From an uncultured Clostridium sp. (GTDB lineage: Bacteria; Bacillota_I; Bacilli_A; RF39; UBA660): a DNA stretch of 64,000 nt. Location of the stretch: NCBI GenBank assembly GCA_902493795.1, contig CABUQZ010000008.1, forward strand, positions 1 to 64,000, in the 5' to 3' direction. This document shows, piece after piece, positions 34,988 through 43,786 of this stretch; position 1 is the stretch's first letter; each line of letters begins with the position of its first letter. Both the position numbers and the translations under genes were made by a program. Below the pieces are notes generated by a model that saw only the letters and a list, made by a program, of their open reading frames with translations, was not told the DNA's origin and made no database searches.

Positions 34988-35455
34988 ATGCAAGTACAAA
35001 CAGGATATATTTATCATATTAAAGATGAATTTTTTGATAAGATAAATGATAAAGGATTGATGATAAACCATGAAAATGGTCGTGCCAGACCAACATATTT
35101 TACTATTAGAGACAAAGATATACTATGGTTTATACCCTTAAGCAGCAAAGTGTATAAATATCAGCCAATAATAGATAAAAAACTAAAAAAATATGGGAGT
35201 TGTAAATCTATAATGATAAGTGAAATTGCCAACAGAAAATCTGTTATCTTATTGCAGAATGCATTCCCAACATTGGAGAAATATATAGATCATCCACATA
35301 CAATAAATGGTGCTCCAGTTAGAGTTGCTGATAATTTAAAAAATGAAATATTAGAAAATTTTAATTCGTTGTTAGCTTTGAAAAAACAGGGAATTAACTT
35401 GTTTTTTACAGATATTGATAAAATTAAAGAAAAAATGTTAGAAGAGATAAAATAG
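34988..35455 (+). CDS. Type III toxin, ToxN/CptN-like endoribonuclease (second copy)
   Basis: 155 residues and a paralogue of the toxin at 32076: GYIYHIKDEFFDKIND, RPTYFTIRDKDILWFIPLSSK, VILLQNAFPTLEKYIDH, KQGINLFFTDIDKIKEKML. The conserved segments are the presumed active-site and RNA-binding parts. RBS TAGGAG precedes the ATG. It sits directly behind its own repeat RNA and terminator and in front of another ppdK-end boundary. The changes between the two toxins are spread along the chain and match the divergence of their RNAs, as expected for co-evolving pairs. Confidence 0.87.
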   Translation: MQVQTGYIYHIKDEFFDKINDKGLMINHENGRARPTYFTIRDKDILWFIPLSSKVYKYQPIIDKKLKKYGSCKSIMISEIANRKSVILLQNAFPTLEKYIDHPHTINGAPVRVADNLKNEILENFNSLLALKKQGINLFFTDIDKIKEKMLEEIK

Positions 35456-35506
35456 ACAATCAAATATAAGTATTTTTAAACATTTTAATACCTTCAAAGT
35501 TTAACT

Positions 35507-35589
35507 ATGGTACAAGCCGCAATCAAAGCAAAAAACAATTAATAGATAAATCATTAAGACTAAGATTTTAAATCTTGGTCTTTTTTGAT
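35507..35589 (+). repeat. ppdK 3'-end copy 'E' with terminator (last cassette boundary)
   Basis: ATGGTACAAGCCGCAATCAA (from 35507) encodes MVQAAIK in the ppdK C-terminal frame, then AKNN and TAA. A 12-bp terminator (35556-35582) with T6 follows. AGTT-T-AACT just before the core is a small inverted repeat. This is the right-hand limit of the recognisable array. Confidence 0.72.
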
Positions 35590-35954
35590 ACAAAATAGAT
35601 TTAAAAATATTGACATGGTCTATAGTATCTAATGTGATTTATATTGAGTAGTACCTAGAAAATTTTAGAAACTTTAAAAAAATTTAAAACTAGTTTAAAG
35701 ACAATATATGATTTATACCAATAAGTTTTAAATTTGATAAATATAAAAATATGTTTTTTGCAATATAATTATTATTAGGAAAATTACAGATTAAGAAATT
35801 GCTATATTTCTTCAAAATTCTTTTCTAATATTAAAAAAATATATAAATTATATTCATACCATTAATGAATAACATTAAATGTTATAATGAATTTACAAAA
35901 ACAAAATTAAAAGTTTATTTAAAAATATGATAAGATTTAAAAAGAGGTGTATAT
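35590..35954 (+). other. AT-rich leader of the PolC-like operon
   Basis: 365 bases without a gene. The only elements visible are a probable -10 TATAAT at 35883-35888 with no good -35, an isolated TTGACA near 35612 without a matching -10, and AAGAGGTG before the ATG at 35955. Base composition is extreme (mostly A and T). Confidence 0.5.
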
Positions 35955-37169
35955 ATGATTAATATTAATTTTGTTAAAGATAACATTAATACCTATAATA
36001 CTAGAATAAGAAAAGGCAAAGCATCTGAAGTATATTATAATGGATTTAAAGTTTTTACTAGTGATGGTAACACTGTTGATATCATTGATAATATGTTCTG
36101 TATGAATTCTACTTGTTTAAATAAAGTTATAAAAAATGAGAAAATTAAAGATTATTTAAAAGAATTAAAATCATTAAGAGATTATTTTTTTACATCTTTT
36201 AAAATTAAAAGTATTAAATTTGATTTAGGTGAAGCAAATAATATAAATTGGCAACAAAGAAATGAAATAAAACAACTTGGTATAGACTTGGAAAAGAAAG
36301 TCTATTATTTTGAAGAAACTTCCATTGAAAAAGAATTTGAAATTTTAAAAGTAATGTTTCACGACTATAAACATGGTAATTCTAATGTATTTAAAAACTT
36401 AAAAATTACTTATGATTATATTCATAAAGAAATGGATATATATGATGCAATAAAAAAGATTCCAGATTTAGTAAAAATGTATGTTACCTATACTAAATAT
36501 GAAAAAGAAAAGTATTATCAACATTTATTTTTATTAAATTTAAATAAAGATAAAATAAACGAAGAATCATATAGAACAATATTTGGTGATAAAGATGTTA
36601 TACCATTTGAAGAAGAATATTATATTGTTGATGGAAAAGAGTCTGATAATAATGGAAGAATCGATTGTGTTTTTTATTCTAAAAATGGAAAGTCAATTAC
36701 TGATATTTATTTAATTGAATTAAAAGTTGATACAGGCGTTATTGGAGGAGCAAATGGAATTCATAAACATTTATTAGATATAGAACATATTGATGAATTA
36801 AATAAATCTTTCTTTGATAATCTAATAGAAAGAATTAATTATAGAAATGAATGTTTAGATAATGAAAAATATATTCCACTAGATGGAAAAAATTATAATG
36901 CGCATTTTTATATAATAATTGGAAAAAATAAATCCAGTAATGACCAGATTGAATCAAAAGTTAAATCATTAAGAGATATTAATTCATCAACATATAATGA
37001 AGTAAAAAAGGAAATTCAAAAATATTCAAATGAAGTAGATAGAATACAAGAAATTTATAAAGTTGCTAATAAAAAAATGGAAATAAAATTATTTATAGAC
37101 GATAATATTTGGAATCTAGATGATAACTTTAATCCTAATTTTATTGATAAAACAGATTGGATAAAATAA
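35955..37169 (+). CDS. PD-(D/E)XK-like nuclease domain protein, first gene of the PolC-like operon
   Basis: 404 residues. A long helical N-terminal half (~1-200) is followed by a likely PD-(D/E)XK core near residues 225-275: GRIDCVFYSKNG (acidic residue), then IYLIELKVDTG (E-x-K), then HKHLLDIEHI. A tail follows with IKLFIDDNIWNLDDNFNPNF and KTDWIK. That ending recurs in the next, much smaller gene. The nuclease call rests on the D...ELK spacing and the GRID start. It opens a run of seven same-strand genes with tiny gaps. Codons are far more AT-rich than in ppdK or cotE, suggesting acquisition. Confidence 0.6.
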   Translation: MININFVKDNINTYNTRIRKGKASEVYYNGFKVFTSDGNTVDIIDNMFCMNSTCLNKVIKNEKIKDYLKELKSLRDYFFTSFKIKSIKFDLGEANNINWQQRNEIKQLGIDLEKKVYYFEETSIEKEFEILKVMFHDYKHGNSNVFKNLKITYDYIHKEMDIYDAIKKIPDLVKMYVTYTKYEKEKYYQHLFLLNLNKDKINEESYRTIFGDKDVIPFEEEYYIVDGKESDNNGRIDCVFYSKNGKSITDIYLIELKVDTGVIGGANGIHKHLLDIEHIDELNKSFFDNLIERINYRNECLDNEKYIPLDGKNYNAHFYIIIGKNKSSNDQIESKVKSLRDINSSTYNEVKKEIQKYSNEVDRIQEIYKVANKKMEIKLFIDDNIWNLDDNFNPNFIDKTDWIK

Positions 37170-37170
37170 T

Positions 37171-37428
37171 ATGAAAAATAATATTGCAATAATAAACTTT
37201 GAAAAAAATGAAACAGACAATTTTATTAGTTATGATGATAATTTAAAAAAAGAAAAGACAAATGTACTTACAAAAGAAGAAGCAATAAATCCAATAAAAG
37301 AAATATATACTTCAATAGATAAGAATATAGTTGATGTTAAATTATTTATTGATCAAAATATATGGGATAAAAATAAAGATATATTAAGACCAAATTATGC
37401 AGAAAAGACTGAGTGGTTAAATGACTGA
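37171..37428 (+). CDS. Small partner protein sharing a C-terminal tail with the upstream gene
   Basis: 85 residues. The C-terminal ~30 residues (VKLFIDQNIWDKNKD, RPNYAEKTEWL) match the end of the 404-residue protein (KLFIDDNIW, NPNFIDKTDW). The first half is acidic and helical. It starts one base after the preceding stop and overlaps the next gene by eight bases, so all are translated together. The shared tail could be a docking segment for the same partner. Family not recognised. Confidence 0.6.
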   Translation: MKNNIAIINFEKNETDNFISYDDNLKKEKTNVLTKEEAINPIKEIYTSIDKNIVDVKLFIDQNIWDKNKDILRPNYAEKTEWLND

Positions 37429-38035
37429 AAAATTAGATATTGTATCAATGGGTTTTAATAGAGAAGAATTAATAGATAAATTTAATATTGATGGAGATAT
37501 AACTTTTATTGATAATGTTGATGACATTTTCATGTATAAAGCAGATATATTAATTATTGATTTATGCAATTTAAAAAAATTATTTGATGAATTATATAAT
37601 TGTGAAGTTTATAAATATCAAAATAATCATATGCATTTATATGAAAAATATGATTTATATGAATATGATAGATTAAATAGAAGTAAGTTCAAAAATTATA
37701 GAAAAGTATTTATTGTTTCAATTGATTGTCTATTTGACGAATATAATTATAAGAATATTTATTCAAATATATATTATGTTAACGGTTTTAATAAATTAGA
37801 TTTACAAATAAATGATAATAATTTTAAAATAAGTAGTATCAAAAATAAAAATATTTTAAAATTGAAAGAATATGTAGATAAACAGGAAAATTATTTTGAT
37901 TCAAAAGAAATTATGAAACAATTTAATGTATCTAGTAGATGGATTAAAAGATATATGAAAGATATGAATGACATATATAATAATATTGGTTACTCATATT
38001 CTAAAAGAAAATGGTATAAAGTAGAGAAAGGATAG
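37421..38035 (+). CDS. Hypothetical protein with C-terminal HTH-like segment
   Basis: 204 residues. The N-terminal part has a receiver-like or TOPRIM-like alpha/beta pattern (IVSMGFNREELIDKF, ITFIDNVDDIF, ADILIIDLCNLKKLF, KVFIVSIDCLF). The C-terminal ~55 residues look like a winged or plain helix-turn-helix: DSKEIMKQFNVSSRWIKRYM. Overlap with the upstream small gene implies coupling. It could be the regulator of this operon. The assignment is from pattern only. Confidence 0.55.
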   Translation: MTEKLDIVSMGFNREELIDKFNIDGDITFIDNVDDIFMYKADILIIDLCNLKKLFDELYNCEVYKYQNNHMHLYEKYDLYEYDRLNRSKFKNYRKVFIVSIDCLFDEYNYKNIYSNIYYVNGFNKLDLQINDNNFKISSIKNKNILKLKEYVDKQENYFDSKEIMKQFNVSSRWIKRYMKDMNDIYNNIGYSYSKRKWYKVEKG

Positions 38036-38178
38036 TAGAAATACTATTCTTTTTTGTCACTCTTAAAAAACGCTTAAGAAAGCACAATATAATTATGTTA
38101 TAGTTTATAGCAGATGAAGTTCATCTTGTTCTTTGACAATTTATTTATTTTAATACTCACAAGAAAGAAGGTAATAAT

Positions 38179-40257
38179 ATGAAAAGAATTGAATTACATT
38201 GTAAGACAAAATATAGTTATGATAAAGATTCAACAATTGATATTGAAAGTGTTTTATGGAATGCCAAAGAAAATGGAGAAAAAGGAATTGTATTTGTTGA
38301 CAAGGATTCAATAATGGCATTTCCTAAAATTGAACAAATATATAATAATTTATGTAAACAAGATAAGGAGTTTAAAATATTTAAAGTAGGATACGGGGTA
38401 CAATTAACTTCTATAATTGAAGATAATGAATATGAAGTAATTATTTTAGTAAAAAACATAAAAGGATTATTTGATATATACAAAATTATCTCTTTGTATC
38501 TAAATGAATATGAAAAAAAGATTCCAATAATTGAGTTAACTAATATGGATAACTTATTGTTAGGAATAATGTTAAATGAAGAAAGTATTAAATTAGATTT
38601 ATCAATATTTGATTATATAGAAATTAATAGTGACTTCGATATATCTAGTATTAAAGATAAAAATAAAATAGTTTATTCAAATATACCCAATTCTTTATTT
38701 GAGAGTGAATTACAAGCTAAGAAAGTGTTATATTATCATCAACATATAGATAAAACTCCTGAATGTAGATTATATAAAGATACAGAAAGAATATTAAAAG
38801 AATATAACAATAAAGAAATAGTAATTACCAACTCTAATAATATTTTTGATAATTTAGATAGTATTGTAATCAATGATGAAAAATTTCATGCAACTCATAT
38901 AGATAATTTTGATGAATTTGCTAATCTAGTTAGAAGTTCGTTAAAAAGAAAGTTTAATAATCCAACTGAAAAAATAATTACTAGATTAAATGAAGAATTA
39001 AATCTTATTAAAGAATTAGATTATACGTATTATTATGAATTATTAATGATAATTACAAATTATTGTAAGAATAATAATGAATATTATCAATTAAATGGAT
39101 ATATTAATAACTCTTTAGTAGCTTATGTATTAAATTTAACTGAAATAGAGCCATTTAATTTACCATATGAATTATTTTTTAGTGAAATTCCTAATTTAGA
39201 TATTAAAATTTCACCTAAATTTTATTATAAAAAATTATTTCCATATTTAATTAATAAATTTGGTAATAGTGTTATTAAATGTAATTATGGATTTAAGCTT
39301 TCAAAATTAAATATACCAAGAATAATAAAACATTATGAAATAAACACGAAAAAAGAGTTTACATCAAAAGAAAAAGATTATATAGTTGATGTATTAAATG
39401 ATATTCCACTATATAAGAAAGAATATTCAAATAATTCATTTTATTTAATACCTGATAATAATGATGTTTTTAATTTTAGTCCTTATGAATTTAAAAATGA
39501 ATATAATGACTATACTTCTTATAGATTTATGGGAACTCATTATGATTATCATGATTTAGAGAATAATCTTATAAGACTTCAATTTACATTAAATGATGAT
39601 ATAGAAAATATTACTAATTTAATTAATAAAACAAATTTTAAAGTTAATTTTTGTAATGATAAAAAAGTATATAATTTATTTAGAAATACAGAGGAATTTA
39701 AATGCAAGTTTAAAATATTAAGTAAGTCAACTGGCACATTAAATATAAGATATTTTGATGATTTTGAACTAGAAAATAAATTAGTAAATATATCTAATAT
39801 CTGGTTGGATGATTTAATTAAAATATTTATGAATAATAATCATGGAATTATTAATGATGATTTATATAATGATTTGAAAAGAAGAGGTTTAGATGAAAAA
39901 GATATATTTAGTGTGATAAATTCTTTAAGAGATAGTAAAAAAATATTAGTTAGTAAAGCATTTATATTAAATAAAATAAGAGTATCATATATGCAAATGT
40001 ATTATAAACTTTATTATCCAAAAGAATATTATGAAGTATTATTATCAAATATAATGTATCAATATATAAATGATAAAGTATATAAGTATGATATTAAAGC
40101 AATAAAAGATAGGTATTATGATCTTGATATATTTAATAAAATGGTTTTATCTATGGAAGAACGTGAAGAATTGAGTTTACTAGAAATATTAATAGAAATG
40201 TATGAAAGAAATATAAAATTTGAAATAAAAAATAACAAAATAGAAATTGGAGAGTGA
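38179..40257 (+). CDS. PolC-like protein with degenerate PHP and polymerase residues (long paralogue)
   Basis: 692 residues that follow the order of Gram-positive DNA polymerase III alpha (PolC) but without the exonuclease domain. The PHP start IELHCKTKYSYDKD replaces PolC's VELHLHT, and IVFVDKDSIMAFPKI replaces AITDHG. Then comes a palm/thumb-like ITRLNEELNLIKELDY, INNSLVAYVLNLTEIEPFNL (PolC: GSSLVAYVLGITEVNPL). IPNLDIKISP sits where the catalytic PDIDLDF motif should be. The C-terminal part has IRVSYMQMYYKLYYPKEYY and LSLLEILIEMYERNIKF, again PolC-like. The second PHP histidine, the TDH histidine and at least one catalytic aspartate are changed, so it is probably not a polymerase. RBS AAGAAGG. 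Confidence 0.72.
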   Translation: MKRIELHCKTKYSYDKDSTIDIESVLWNAKENGEKGIVFVDKDSIMAFPKIEQIYNNLCKQDKEFKIFKVGYGVQLTSIIEDNEYEVIILVKNIKGLFDIYKIISLYLNEYEKKIPIIELTNMDNLLLGIMLNEESIKLDLSIFDYIEINSDFDISSIKDKNKIVYSNIPNSLFESELQAKKVLYYHQHIDKTPECRLYKDTERILKEYNNKEIVITNSNNIFDNLDSIVINDEKFHATHIDNFDEFANLVRSSLKRKFNNPTEKIITRLNEELNLIKELDYTYYYELLMIITNYCKNNNEYYQLNGYINNSLVAYVLNLTEIEPFNLPYELFFSEIPNLDIKISPKFYYKKLFPYLINKFGNSVIKCNYGFKLSKLNIPRIIKHYEINTKKEFTSKEKDYIVDVLNDIPLYKKEYSNNSFYLIPDNNDVFNFSPYEFKNEYNDYTSYRFMGTHYDYHDLENNLIRLQFTLNDDIENITNLINKTNFKVNFCNDKKVYNLFRNTEEFKCKFKILSKSTGTLNIRYFDDFELENKLVNISNIWLDDLIKIFMNNNHGIINDDLYNDLKRRGLDEKDIFSVINSLRDSKKILVSKAFILNKIRVSYMQMYYKLYYPKEYYEVLLSNIMYQYINDKVYKYDIKAIKDRYYDLDIFNKMVLSMEEREELSLLEILIEMYERNIKFEIKNNKIEIGE

Positions 40258-41494
40258 TTTTATAAAAGCAAAAATAATAAAAGGAACTAAACAAATTGGA
40301 GGATGTATTACAGAAATATCAGTGAAAAATTCAAAAATAATAATTGATTTTGGTAACGATTTAGAAGAGAGTAATGAATCATTTGAGTTAGAAGGTTTAA
40401 CTAAAGGAAAATCAACTTATGATGCAGTATTTATTACTCATTCACATGGTGATCATATTGGACTTATAAATAAAATTAATAAAGACATTCCGGTATATGT
40501 AGAAGAGTCTACTCTAAAAATCCATAATTTAACTTGTGATTTTTGTAACAAAGATAAAGTTACAAGAGATATTAATACTTTTGAAATAAAAAATAACACA
40601 AAAGGTAAAGAAAACAGATGTATTTTTAACAATGAGGATATCCAAGTTTATGCGTATATTGGTGATCATTCTTCATATAATTCATGTATGTTTTTAGTAG
40701 AAGGTGATGGTAAAAAATTACTTCATACTGGAGATTTTAGAATGCATGGAAGAAAAGAAAAAGTTATTGAACATTCATTAAAAGAAATTGGTAGTGTTGA
40801 TATGTTAATTACCGAAGGAACAACTCTAACTAGATGTAAAGATAAATATATGAATGAATATGAACTGGAAACTAAGGCAGTGGAAATAATGAAAAAATAT
40901 GATCAAATATTAGTAATGCAATCTTCAACAAATTTTGATAGAACAGCAACTTTCTTAAGAGCATCTATTAAGTCTCATAAAAAATTTATATTAGATTTGT
41001 TTTCTTATCAATTGCAAAATGTTATTAATAGATTTATTCAAGTAGATAACAAAAACATTTATTTATGGATACCATATAAGTATAATTTAAAACCTGTATG
41101 GTTTAAGGAAAAATATATGGATATAGATAATAATCTATTTGGTGCTTTCCTATATTATACAATGGAAATCAAAGATACTATGTTAGATGATATACAAATG
41201 TTATATGATAAGGGATTACTTAAAAATGCTTGTTTAATTTATTCTATGTGGGAAGGATATATAGAAAAAGAAGAAAAGATAAAAAACTTTATTCAAGAAT
41301 TAAAAAATATGAATATTGATATAATTTTTTTACATACATCAGGTCATGCTGATAAGGAATCTTTTCTTAAATTAAATAAAATTATTAATCCAAAACAAAC
41401 AATTATTATTCATACTGAAGATGGTAGTAAAGGCAAAGAACTACTTAATAATGTAATTGAGATAAATGATAATGAGGAAATATTAGTAATATAA
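40247..41494 (+). CDS. Beta-CASP metallo-beta-lactamase nuclease (RNase J/CPSF-like)
   Basis: About 415 residues. It has the metallo-beta-lactamase motifs THSHGDHIG (HxHxDH, ~66-74), DHSSYNS, LLHTGDFRMHG (motif 3-4) and ITEGTT (motif A). The beta-CASP insert then follows with DQILVMQSSTNFDRT. HTSGHADKESF is motif B (His) and TIIIHTEDGSKGKEL is motif C. All metal ligands seem intact, so it should be an active RNA (or DNA) nuclease. Extra cysteines (TCDFCNKDK, ~100-107) are unusual. It overlaps the PolC-like gene by 11 bases. The start is uncertain: TTG 40247 has a poor ribosome site. Confidence 0.82.
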   Translation: MESDFIKAKIIKGTKQIGGCITEISVKNSKIIIDFGNDLEESNESFELEGLTKGKSTYDAVFITHSHGDHIGLINKINKDIPVYVEESTLKIHNLTCDFCNKDKVTRDINTFEIKNNTKGKENRCIFNNEDIQVYAYIGDHSSYNSCMFLVEGDGKKLLHTGDFRMHGRKEKVIEHSLKEIGSVDMLITEGTTLTRCKDKYMNEYELETKAVEIMKKYDQILVMQSSTNFDRTATFLRASIKSHKKFILDLFSYQLQNVINRFIQVDNKNIYLWIPYKYNLKPVWFKEKYMDIDNNLFGAFLYYTMEIKDTMLDDIQMLYDKGLLKNACLIYSMWEGYIEKEEKIKNFIQELKNMNIDIIFLHTSGHADKESFLKLNKIINPKQTIIIHTEDGSKGKELLNNVIEINDNEEILVI

Positions 41495-41542
41495 GATTAT
41501 TAATAAATTATAAAGTTATACCAATAATAGGAGGGATGATAT

Positions 41543-42253
41543 ATGTTGGAATTTGTTGATCAATTATTAAATTCACAAGATAATATTATAGATCAGTTAA
41601 AATTATTAAAAGATAATAAGAATAATAAAGAAGTAAAAAAATATATGCAAGCACTTCTTAAAGACAAACATTCACCATATTTTAATTATTGTATTGATAA
41701 ATACTATTTTAACAAAGATATTGATGAGGTTAAGCCTCCGATGCCAAAATTAAGTATATATTGGTTTGAAACAGGAGATAAAATAAAAAAGTTAATTGAA
41801 TCCAAAGATAATATAATAGATCAACTTAAAATACTAAAAATTCATAAAGATGATAAAGATATTGATACTTATATTAAAAAATATTTTGAATGTAATATAA
41901 GTAAATATGAAAAATATTGCATTCAAAAATACTATTATGATATAGATATTGAAGAAGTAAAGCCAAATGCAAAGAATCTAAATATCACTTTATATAAAAT
42001 TCATTTTAATGATATAGAAAAAAAACAAGAAAAGGATGAAATAAAAAAATTACAAAAAGAATTGAATGAAGCAAAAAAGGGTGACAGAGTAAAATTATTA
42101 GATGGTCCTTTTGAAGATGAAATAGGAATATTAAAATCATATGATATTGATAATATGAAAATATTTGTTACTCTTTGTCTTTTTGAACAAAATATTGATA
42201 TTGAGCATGATGGTAAATTTGAAATAATTAAGGAGAAGAAAGGTGAAAAATAG
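41543..42253 (+). CDS. KOW-domain protein with an internal duplication
   Basis: 236 residues. Two ~75-residue repeats occupy the first 150 residues: SQDNIIDQLKLLKD...DKYYFNKDIDEVKPP and SKDNIIDQLKILKI...QKYYYDIDIEEVKPN. A short coiled coil follows (KKQEKDEIKKLQKELNEAKK), then a C-terminal KOW motif (KGDRVKLLDGPFEDEIGILK) as in NusG/RfaH and ribosomal proteins. KOW domains contact RNA, ribosomal proteins or RNA polymerase. It has a strong AGGAGGGATG site and overlaps the next gene by 11 bases. It could link the operon's nuclease to transcription; that is inference. Confidence 0.7.
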   Translation: MLEFVDQLLNSQDNIIDQLKLLKDNKNNKEVKKYMQALLKDKHSPYFNYCIDKYYFNKDIDEVKPPMPKLSIYWFETGDKIKKLIESKDNIIDQLKILKIHKDDKDIDTYIKKYFECNISKYEKYCIQKYYYDIDIEEVKPNAKNLNITLYKIHFNDIEKKQEKDEIKKLQKELNEAKKGDRVKLLDGPFEDEIGILKSYDIDNMKIFVTLCLFEQNIDIEHDGKFEIIKEKKGEK

Positions 42254-43718
42254 AATAGAGTTACATGCTAAAACTAAATATAGTATGGATCATGAAAGTA
42301 CAGTTGATATTAAAGATTTAATACTAAAGTGTTCTAGTAATGGTGAAAAAGGAGTAGCTATTGTTGATAGTGGTACCATACTTAGTTTTTATAAAGCTGA
42401 AAAAATATTAAAAGAATTAAATTTAAAAGATTTTAAGTTGATATATGGAGTAGAGGTAAATGTTGATTTAAATAATAATAAATATAAAGCTGTTATTTTA
42501 TTAAAAAGGAGAAAAGGATTATCAGTATTATATAGATTATTATCCCCATATTTTACTACTAATGAATTATTATTAAATGAATTAATGCAAAATAGAGAAG
42601 ATTTCTTAATTGGACTTATATATGATGAAAATAATTATAATCCACTAGTATTACAATTTTTTAATTACATTGAAGTAGACAATAAGGTATCTAAAGAAGT
42701 AATATCTACATTAAAAAAAGATAATTTGGTCGTTTATTCTAATAGAATTAATGCCTTATCAAAAGATGAAGAATTGTGTAAAAAAATCATTTATAAAAAA
42801 TTACATATTAAAGGTAATATTGATAATAGAATTTATAAAACTACACAAGATATTTTAAAAGAAATAGACGATAAAGAAATTGTTATTGAAAACTCAAATA
42901 AGATATTTAATATGATAGATAAATTTGATTTATTAGAAGATAGAAATTATTTACCAGTTAATAAAAACTTTTTTCTTAATTCATTAGTTAATACAAAGAT
43001 ACATGAAAGGTATGGTAATAATATACCTTTAATAATAAAAAAACGTGTTGATTTAGAACTTAAACTTATAAAAAAATTTAATTATGAAGGATATATTAAT
43101 TTATATAAAAAAATAATTGATAAGTGTAAAGAAGAAAAAGAAGAATATGTTATTTATGGATATATTAATAATTTATATATTGCTTATCTACTTGGAATAA
43201 CTCATTTTGACCCAGTTAATTTAAATTTATATGCATTCTTTAATAATCATCCAAGTATTACTATTAAAGTATCAGAAACTTTTATTGAAAAATTGAATAT
43301 GTTTATTAAGAAAGAACTAAATATTAATACAATTAGATGTAAAGGAATTATGACTCTGAATAATACAAATATACAAGATATAATAAGTAATTATGAAAAA
43401 TCCAATAATATTAAAATATCTAGTGAAGAAATTTTAGCAATAAATAAATATTTAATGGATTATCCTCTTAACAATAATAAAATTACTTCAAAAGAATTAA
43501 TAATACCATATGGTATTAATATATTTGAAGTATCACCACGTGAATTAATTGAGATTATGAAAGATAAAACTTCTTATCAAAGATTTACGAATATAGATTA
43601 TAATGATATTGAAGATAAATTTATAACATTACAATTAATATCAAATAATAAAATAACAAGCCTAACAGAATTAAAAAATATTACTGGAGATAGAATAATT
43701 AATTATGATGATAATTAA
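42243..43718 (+). CDS. PolC-like protein with degenerate PHP domain (short paralogue)
   Basis: 491 residues, paralogous to the protein at 38179 over its length: RIELHAKTKYSMDHEST, KGVAIVDSGTILSFYKA, KRVDLELKLIKKFNYEGY, INNLYIAYLLGITHFDPVNL, and HPSITIKVSETF (where PolC has its aspartates). Both PHP histidines and all aspartates of the catalytic motif are missing, so it is more degenerate than the long copy. It also lacks the C-terminal ~200 residues. The start is GTG 42243 with AAGGAG seven bases upstream. It ends the seven-gene operon. Confidence 0.7.
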   Translation: MKNRIELHAKTKYSMDHESTVDIKDLILKCSSNGEKGVAIVDSGTILSFYKAEKILKELNLKDFKLIYGVEVNVDLNNNKYKAVILLKRRKGLSVLYRLLSPYFTTNELLLNELMQNREDFLIGLIYDENNYNPLVLQFFNYIEVDNKVSKEVISTLKKDNLVVYSNRINALSKDEELCKKIIYKKLHIKGNIDNRIYKTTQDILKEIDDKEIVIENSNKIFNMIDKFDLLEDRNYLPVNKNFFLNSLVNTKIHERYGNNIPLIIKKRVDLELKLIKKFNYEGYINLYKKIIDKCKEEKEEYVIYGYINNLYIAYLLGITHFDPVNLNLYAFFNNHPSITIKVSETFIEKLNMFIKKELNINTIRCKGIMTLNNTNIQDIISNYEKSNNIKISSEEILAINKYLMDYPLNNNKITSKELIIPYGINIFEVSPRELIEIMKDKTSYQRFTNIDYNDIEDKFITLQLISNNKITSLTELKNITGDRIINYDDN

Positions 43719-43786
43719 GTATAACTAGCAGTAAAAAATTAGTAAAAGCAATATTTAAACCTAATCTTTAAACAATTGGTGAAATA

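Noticed and set aside
38179..43718. Functional second replicative DNA polymerase (PolC)
   Set aside because: PHP histidines and catalytic aspartates are replaced in both proteins and the exonuclease domain is missing.
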